64,000 nucleotides of DNA from NCBI GenBank assembly GCA_011109175.1, contig RDEW01000039.1, positions 217,681 through 281,680 on the forward strand, in the 5' to 3' direction. The translations under genes were made by a program, and so were the position numbers. This stretch comes from Dicyema japonicum. Lineage: Eukaryota > Dicyemida > Rhombozoa > Dicyemidae. The notes below the pieces were generated by a model. It ran no database searches and was not told where the DNA came from. It saw only the letters and a program-made list of their open reading frames with translations. Positions 57,050-64,000 of the stretch are shown here, piece after piece (the stretch's first letter is position 1; each line of letters starts with the position of its first letter).

Positions 57050-60000
57050 ATGTATGAACCGCAGCAGGATGAATTCGACATCAAACGCAAGGAACAGAAC
57101 GCCTACAAATATTTGTGCTATTTAGAGGAGGCAAGAAAGTCTTATTGCTTTGATTTACTAGGCAGTTGGATTTCTGAGCATTTAAATGTTCAGGATCTTC
57201 CAGAGGTGACTGAGTTCGAGGAATTTCTAAGAGACGGAGTCATCCTGGCCAAAATAAGTAATCGTTTCGACCCCGTTTTGGTACCCGTTAACAAAATATT
57301 TGACATTGATCAAAAATACTACAAGGTTGGATGTATTAATATTTCAGAGTAATCGACTGCATTTTCGTCACACTGATAACATCAACCACTATTTTAGATT
57401 TCTATCAAAAATCGGCCTTCCATCGGTAATACTTAATAGTACCATTTTTAACCAAATACCTCAGCTATATTCTTATCTACCTTACTTATCTTCATTCCAT
57501 GAATATTTTAATTTACCCGCTTTCTTTTTTTATTATTTATATGCATTTTATTTATATTGTTAATATGATATCTTAACTATTTTTGATTATAGAATCAACT
57601 CTTATTATCAAAAAGTATGCTATTTATATTATCATCGAGATTGCCTGTATATTCTAACCTCTCTCCTTATCATTGTCACTGTATTAGAGGGGTAGGTGAT
57701 TACACAATTATTGTCTATCATTACTCAATTTGCTTATGTAAAATCAAACGTCCTTTCTCATTATGTGACTGTGGCACTTATAAAGCAGTGCTTCATTATG
57801 TATTCTATCGCTTAATTATAGTATTTCTTACACTCTTATCGCACTCTATGATCATTCTTGTATTAGTACTCCAAAGTAATACATTTGCATTTCAGCCAGA
57901 TAAGTGGGCTATAACTCAATCCCTTGCATATTATATTTTAGAAACCCAATCACCTAATTTATAAGTGTGCTTATTTATGGTAATCTTATTAGCATTTGTT
58001 GTATTATATTAATCTGCGTTTATCCTAATTTTAAGTTTTTTTATGCTCAATTAAGAATTTTTATTTAATGATTTAATGGCGAATGATCTAATTCAAGCCA
58101 CATGTGTTATTTTTTCTTTTCTAATTAATCCTATAGCCCTCTCACACAATTTTGCCACCTATAAAAATCTATTAATATTAAATTATTAAAAACATATTGC
58201 ACGTAATTTGACCGAAATTTCCCGACATTAATTTAAATTTCTAAACGAAATTTTTAATCTACCAAATTATTTTAGGTATTCTATCCGATTACTACCGACA
58301 TTTACGAGATGAAGAATATGCCAAAGTGCATATTCTGTCTCCATGCCCTAAGGTTGAGCTAAATTATTATTCCAGCTACTTCCTTTACAGAAAAGGACTC
58401 GCCAGGGAGATCCACAGCCTCTACGGAGTCGTCGAATTCTCAAGTACTGGTTCTTTTCACTTTTTCAGAGGAACAACTTAACGCAGTTCAACAACAGCTT
58501 GAAAAATATAAAATTGAACTGCCAAACTTTTCAAAAATATCAGGGATTCTGGCAGACGAGGTAATTCCATAATAATACCCAGTTATCGGTCGACGAGGCA
58601 GAAAGTAGAATGACAATCTCAATTTAGTGCACGCGGCAATTATAGCCATTAACGAGTCCTTTGATAGGAATGCTGGCCTCTACGAGCTCTGTGAACTCTT
58701 GAAGAACCCCCTTGCAAGACTTGTGAACGAGGTACCAAATGATATCGAGCAATACCACCCGGATATTTTCCATACTAAGCAACAGAAGGTATATTTAGCC
58801 ATTCCTAAGGTAGGCTCAACAGGGGACTTATTCAGAAGACGACATTTACTCAGTCTACTTGACGAGGAGTGAAATACAGGCTAGACTGGATTTTGTTAAC
58901 AGTCTCGACGCTTTTAACTTCTAGTCGTCAATTTGATGAACAAAATTATCGAGCATGTACAGAATGAAGACGTCGAGGCCCTGATGGGAGCTCTAAAGAA
59001 CCCAGTTCTAGGGATCTCTAAACTGAATCTCAATTTGGGAGATTTTACATGGAATTTCTTCGTAATGTCTGTGATGTAAGGCACGTGGTCATTCTTAGAT
59101 TAACGAGGGACTGTTTCCTGGGATTCAGGATGTCTACAAGGCGGTTGATAGTGGAAATAAGGCTCTAAATGCTACTTTGGAACGTTTGAATTCATTTAAT
59201 TTTAGTTGGGAACGACCTCATATTGATGAACAGTCTCATTGATGGAGGATGTTCCGACCCACGTGGGCTTAGTGACTTGCAGAACATACTGAAGAAGCAT
59301 TTCACGTCCAGTCTGGACGACTGCTCCTATCTTGACCAATTGGTGGCCTGCAAGAGTTAAATTCCATATAATCTGTTAGAATCCAAAATGGGGGGAGCAC
59401 CTCAGAAGTGGGTTATGGTACACATGGTGGGAAACAATAGCCCATTGTATATTTTGACCTAAAAAACCCCCTTAAATGGACATTGAATAAACCCGCCGAC
59501 TTTTCAGAGTCGAATTGGCTGACTGTGCTGGACATTCAAGTAGTTTTTGGATGTAACTGAGAATTCGATCACGACTGTCAATTCTGCTTACAAACGTGAC
59601 CTTTTCTATCAGGCGAATTTATCATCAATTGCTACCCTCCAGTCTGTGATCAAATGCCTCTTGACTAGGCGTAGTTTACTGAATTATGGCAAAAGATTGT
59701 CTTCTCTAAACAAACAAGGGTTGATTTTACAAGTATGGGGTATCTCATTACTTTTCAGAGAGCCATTCGAGCCCACATAGTACATACGGAATACTCGAAG
59801 TACTGTGAGTCCTTAAAAATATCCACAAAGGATGTATCTGTTGTATTAGATTGTCTTGTCATATTTAGATGCAATCAGCCGTAAGAATGCTTCTCGTTCG
59901 TCTCCCATTTGCTAGAAAATGCAATATTACCGGGAAAATGTCGGTTTTACAATTACTTCTAGATCGACCTTATCACAAAGATCAGGCTGTCTTCAGAGGA

Positions 60001-62649
60001 GCCCGAGCCAAGCGAAAGTTCAACTCTATTTGTAATTGATCTACTTACCCCAACAGTGTACGACGATAACCCACCCTTCACCGTTTTACAGGAATTCGTC
60101 CACCTCCTAGACTTCCGAGATCAGGATTATAGCGAAGAGACTGAACTCCAGCAGTTGAGAATGGAGATTGTGCGGATGATGGATTTCAACCAGAAACTGC
60201 AGTCACAGGTTGATGCCTTGGACACGGAAGTGGGACTCCTGGTTAGGAATAAGATCACAATTATGGTTTCCCCCTCTCGTTTTATTGCAGAATGACCACC
60301 AGAGAAATGCCCGATTAAGCAAACTGAGGACTCAAAGCATAACTGAGTCTGTGGTTGTCCCGGAAAAGGAGACGGCAGATTTGCTGGATTCTGTGGGCAA
60401 GATAGTATACATTCTCCAGGTTTTTCGTAGTCTCTAGCTCCCAGACTAAGCCAACTTACTTCTATCGCCTCCTGATACAGAATCAATTCAACAGGCCCAT
60501 CCACAACAAGCTGAAGGGCCTGATCATGACCTGTTTCAACCATGGAACACACAAACGAGAGGAATACCTGCTAACAAAGTTCCTCTTCTACTCCGTTTGG
60601 CAGGAAGTCAAGTTTGACATTTTATCTGATTCCAGAGAACTCGGGGAACAAGGAATCGAGGGTTTTTTGGGGACGGAGAACTACATATTTGATATCGGGA
60701 TCCAAATGATGAGGTTCTGTCCTGTTAATGTCAGAGCCCAACGATACAGTGACTACAGAGTGAAGGACTTTATTGAGGAACTGCTGAAGCCTGTTCTGGA
60801 CAACCACGTGTTGCGGATTAAGACTGACCCCGTGTTGATCTATAAGAACTGTGTTTTCCAGATGGAGGCCGAGGAGGGGGTTCCCAGTGGTCTTCCCTAC
60901 AATGTGACTGTGAAGGAGGCCCTTGAGTACGGAAACGTGAAAGATCTCCTCAAGGCTTCCTACAAAAGGCTTATCTCGGAGGTCGTGGGAGTCCTGAACA
61001 AGATATTTGACAGGATCGATGTCATCCCCTACGGGGTGCGATTCATGGCCAAGACTTTGCTCAATATACTAAGGAACTACAGGCCAAAACTCGATGAGAA
61101 CACGATATGGATGGCCATCAGCAACATCGTGTACTTTCGGTACCTCAATATGGCTGTGGTGGTGCCAGAGTCATTCGGGGCCTTCACAAGCTCTATTGAC
61201 ACGATAATAAGCAACGACCAGAGGTTCAATCTGGCTGAAGTGGGTCGTCTTATACAGATTTTGGCCTCGGGAGCTCATTCAGAGGAGGTTTCTAAGGGAT
61301 TCTTTGTTCGTGGTTTGGATTCATTTTTCGATGAGTGGCGACCTAAATTTAGGTTTTTTCCTCGCTTAATTCTAGAAAATTTATCCAGGATGTATGCAAC
61401 GTGGACGACCCGGATGTTCACTTCCACTTTGACGAGTTTATGGATGCTCGACTACTGTCTTCTCCACAAATAACAATATCTTCCCATAATCTCATAGAGT
61501 TCTACAATGTACTTGGTAGTTGTTAGATTTTAGATAATGAACGAATTTACTGCAACATTTGAGGAAAAAGACGACCCTATATTGACCATTCTCCAAGATA
61601 TTGGCCCTATAGACTCTATGAGACTGATTGGGAATGACAGTTTGCCTTTGCTGTTCATTGTTAGGTCCTTCTGAGATATTAGAACGTCTAATATCGACTG
61701 AGCATGTGATTACCCTGAAGAACACCTCTGACGGGCTGAATGAAGGCCTAACAAAACAACAGGGGATGTTTATTAGGTAATAGATCCCCTGAAGTCTAGA
61801 TGTAAGATAATGCTTTGTAAGATAATATGCTGTCAGCCTGGAAATTCCGTGGAAGAGATTCTGGCTGTACCGGCGACTGAGTCACAGGAGAAACTCCATC
61901 AGTTTTTGTGTTCAAAGCAGATAAATATGCCGGAATCTCCATCCTCCGAAATTTTCGACATGGCACGTTCCATGAGTCTGGAGGAACTGAAACGATTGGT
62001 TGAGCGGGATACGGCAACTTTGGTGAATGAAGGGTACATCACCGCAGAATCTGGATACCAGGTGTTTGTGAGGAATATTATCTCGGTTTTTTTCCGTTTT
62101 TACTTTAGGATATTCGGAATAAACGGAAACACGCCCTTGTACGACGGAAGGAGATCTCCCACATAAAGATGACTCTGAAGGACCTGGAGTCTAAGAGACA
62201 GTTTAAGTTGGAGCAGTTGGATTACTACAATAAGTACATTCAAGCAATTTTGGAGTCCCAGCCAAAGAGGCTCAAAAAGTGGGGTTTTGGTGATGATTCC
62301 ACAGAAACGTGTTTTCACGTGCTCGGAAACCGAAGCTGAAGTATGTGGGGACCAAGCTGTGGGAGAAGGGAGTGCTGATGTCCGTGAGTGGAATCGTTGA
62401 GAGAGAGTAAGATGTTGTGTTAGATGCAGTTTCAAAAAGCTGCAGATTGTGATTGAAGAAGGAGAGGAGGCTGGGAGCTTTACGGTAACACCGCTGTATT
62501 TGGGGGTGGCTATGAAAGTGACGGGGTTTACGTTTCAGAACCTGTTGGAGTTGCAGAGAGGAGGCATTGGGACTATTTTGTTGGATAGGGCGACTTGTAA
62601 TGTTAATTTGTTGATTCACCTAATCAACAAAAAAATTTATTCCAATTGA
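57050..62649 (+). CDS. IQGAP: IQGAP-family Ras GTPase-activating-like scaffold protein, 29 exons with ultra-short introns
   Basis: IQGAPs are cytoplasmic scaffolds that bind F-actin, calmodulin and Rac/Cdc42 and organise the cell cortex. Domains in order: calponin homology (about residues 12-155), IQGAP internal repeats (160-410), WW-like (about 415-440, KW to W-P), four IQ motifs (464-577), GAP-related domain (690-1020, with IPYGVRFMAK and VYFRYLNMAVVVPESF) and RasGAP C-terminal domain (1113-1368, ending NVNLLIHLINKKIYSN). Introns: 57139-57165, 57326-57347, 57426-58275, 58353-58375, 58444-58468, 58561-58582, 58605-58627, 58789-58813, 58902-58924, 59071-59098, 59184-59205, 59356-59379, 59418-59440, 59540-59561, 59733-59758, 59843-59868, 59896-59915, 59944-59962, 60032-60056, 60266-60290, 60420-60444, 61353-61375, 61509-61533, 61640-61664, 61777-61799, 62086-62108, 62279-62304, 62407-62429. 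The spliced CDS is 4107 nt, a multiple of three, encoding 1368 residues against about 1650 in vertebrates. The start is the first Met before the CH domain. The introns at 59071, 59418, 59896 and 59944 have alternative borders. The IQGAP assignment is secure; the orthologue within the family is not. Confidence 0.93.
57426..58275 (+). other. 850-nt outlier intron inside the IQGAP CH domain
   Basis: Exons on both sides join in phase 0 (GLPS to VFYP) and reproduce the conserved CH-domain sequence with no residue missing, so the whole 850 nt is removed. It begins gtaatac and ends tattttag. All other introns of this gene are 19-28 nt, so this one is about 35 times longer. The sense strand is rich in T and C. 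It carries a hydrophobic open frame (57617-57964) and other short hydrophobic frames. No transposon ends or target-site duplications were recognised. Confidence 0.75.
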
Positions 62650-62725
62650 TTTTTGATAAAATTAATGGTTTTTTGGTTCATTTTCACTTTTTTTATTTTC
62701 ATTAGTTTATTAGGCACTGGGAACA

Positions 62726-62731
62726 AATAAA
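62726..62731 (+). promoter_or_regulatory. Candidate polyadenylation signal of the IQGAP gene
   Basis: AATAAA lies 77 bases after the stop codon and is the first such hexamer downstream. It follows a T-rich 3' UTR. Assigned by position only. Confidence 0.4.
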
Positions 62732-62734
62732 AAA

Positions 62735-64000
62735 CCAGATGCCAAGAGAATGTGAGCATTGTTCGAGTGATGTCAATTTCTTATAGAAGAGCACTCAGCT
62801 CCGTTCATCCGAATTAAGACTCGAGTGGTGTATTTTTGAGTATTTCTTTTCTGAAGTTCACTGTTCCGTTACTCTATGCTTTTTTCTTGATGGCCACAAA
62901 CTTATGGAATTAGTCCATGAGATGTACATGAATTAATACCGAAAATTTGATAACCCTAGTTCTTTATAATGTTGATTGATATTTTAGAAAAGTTAGAAAC
63001 CTCATTAGGTCACTTGGATTTAGGATATCAGTCGAATATTGTTTAAGTTAGTGGGAGTAACTACATACTAATACCACAGCTACTTTAATATAGCACCAAT
63101 TTATGATATGCTGTCAGGAGACACACAGGTTCTGTATTACTTTTAGGATAATTGACCCCACTTTCTCCAAAAGCAGGTGACCCCCATGAAAACCATGGAA
63201 TGCAGAACGGGGAAGTTGAAAGCAGACTTGATTGATTCCACAGAAAACAGCTGAGAAAATAAAAATTTAAAGATAACCTAAAAGCTTTGTGTAATTACAT
63301 CCACCTCAGGATTACTCAGAATTTTTTTAATATTTTTAACCACGTGGTGCTGCCCGTTTGGAAACCTGTATTAAAGATTAAAGTAGCGAGTTTTGAAAAT
63401 TATCATTGAAAGTCACGTGTCATGATAAAGTTGACAGGCATTACTTATCAAAGAATTTCCAGAACTTAAAGTCTTATTATCTGGTTCTCTGGAACGTTAA
63501 GGTCCCGACAAGTATGCCAGTCATAAAGGGCCACCTTCGTGCAAGTGCGTACCCCAAAGAGCTTATTTTACGTTTAAAACGCGATTAAAAGGGGATCCGA
63601 CAATCAACTAGGACTGTGCTGCATGGGGGACAAACAAAAGAAGATCGAAGACTTTTTATAACAACAGTAGACTTTAAACAACAGTCAACAGAAACTATAA
63701 GGTTGTCCACTTGGCTGTTGATACAACTCCTTTCGAGGTACTTGTGAGAATTGTGGCACTAATGGCACCTTAAAAGTGCTAATTTGTCGTTGAATCTTGG
63801 TTAATTAATCAAGGGCTTGATAGCTATCATCAGTGGAGTTGGTGACATACCTAGATTCCAAAAAATGTATACTTGACCTTCTCGTGAACATGGACTAAGT
63901 GATGGACTTGGGAGACATCGGAAAACAAATTCTGAACAAAGGAAGTGTCAGAGCTGTAGGACCTTAGAGGATCATTTGTCTTGTATGATCTTTAGGATCA
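62735..64000. other. Downstream of IQGAP, no recognised gene
   Basis: No exon of a further conserved gene was recognised. At the very end (63900-63990) the + strand reads RKCQSCRTLEDHLSCMI, which could be a LINE-type Cys motif but is too short to assign. Confidence 0.4.

Noticed and set aside
57617-58200. Possible nuclear copy of mitochondrial cytochrome b in the long intron (QPDKWAITQSLAYYI next to hydrophobic stretches)
   Set aside because: The resemblance to the PEW region is short, the expected haem-ligand histidines cannot be placed, and several frames are needed.
59418-59440. A 29-nt intron starting at 59412 instead of the 23-nt one at 59418
   Set aside because: Both keep the frame, but the 23-nt version retains two more WW-domain residues and fits the common size; the alternative cannot be excluded without transcripts.

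Overview
The window is eukaryotic nuclear DNA: AT-rich, gene-poor and full of decayed transposons, with one convincing host gene at the right end. That gene, on the + strand at 57050-62649, encodes an IQGAP-type scaffold protein (CH, IQGAP internal repeats, WW, four IQ motifs, GAP-related domain, RasGAP C-terminus). Its frame can be followed from start to stop only by removing 28 GT-AG introns, of which 27 are 19-28 nt long; the rest is one 850-nt outlier. The resulting CDS is 4107 nt (1368 codons plus stop). An animal-type IQGAP with introns near 23 nt points strongly to a dicyemid mesozoan (Dicyema or a relative), the animals known for introns of this size. That assignment is inference, not a database match.

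Layout. 1-15.2 kb: diverged copies of larger non-coding repeats, including two arrays of a 176-bp satellite, interrupted by an internally deleted Tc1/mariner element (5925-6671), a tRNA-derived SINE (about 6899-7040, minus) and a degraded restriction-like-endonuclease LINE (10980-12975, minus). 15.2-22.9 kb: two Cys-containing unknown ORFs and a complete hAT element (16839-18756) with a perfect 8-bp target-site duplication, nested in a LINE fragment. 22.9-26.4 kb: a nearly intact R2/R4-type LINE with only three single-base lesions. 26.4-57 kb: a graveyard of LINE fragments from at least four families on both strands, a pogo/Tigger remnant (36507-37530), a hAT remnant (40280-40969), and six copies of a short palindromic MITE. 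57.05-62.65 kb: the IQGAP gene. 62.7-64 kb: nothing convincing.

The transposons share no common function with the host gene. No intact transposase or reverse transcriptase ORF was found; the LINE at 22.9-26.4 kb comes closest. No rRNA, functional tRNA, CRISPR or operon-like structure was seen. Many long stretches hold no recognisable coding sequence and are listed as such.
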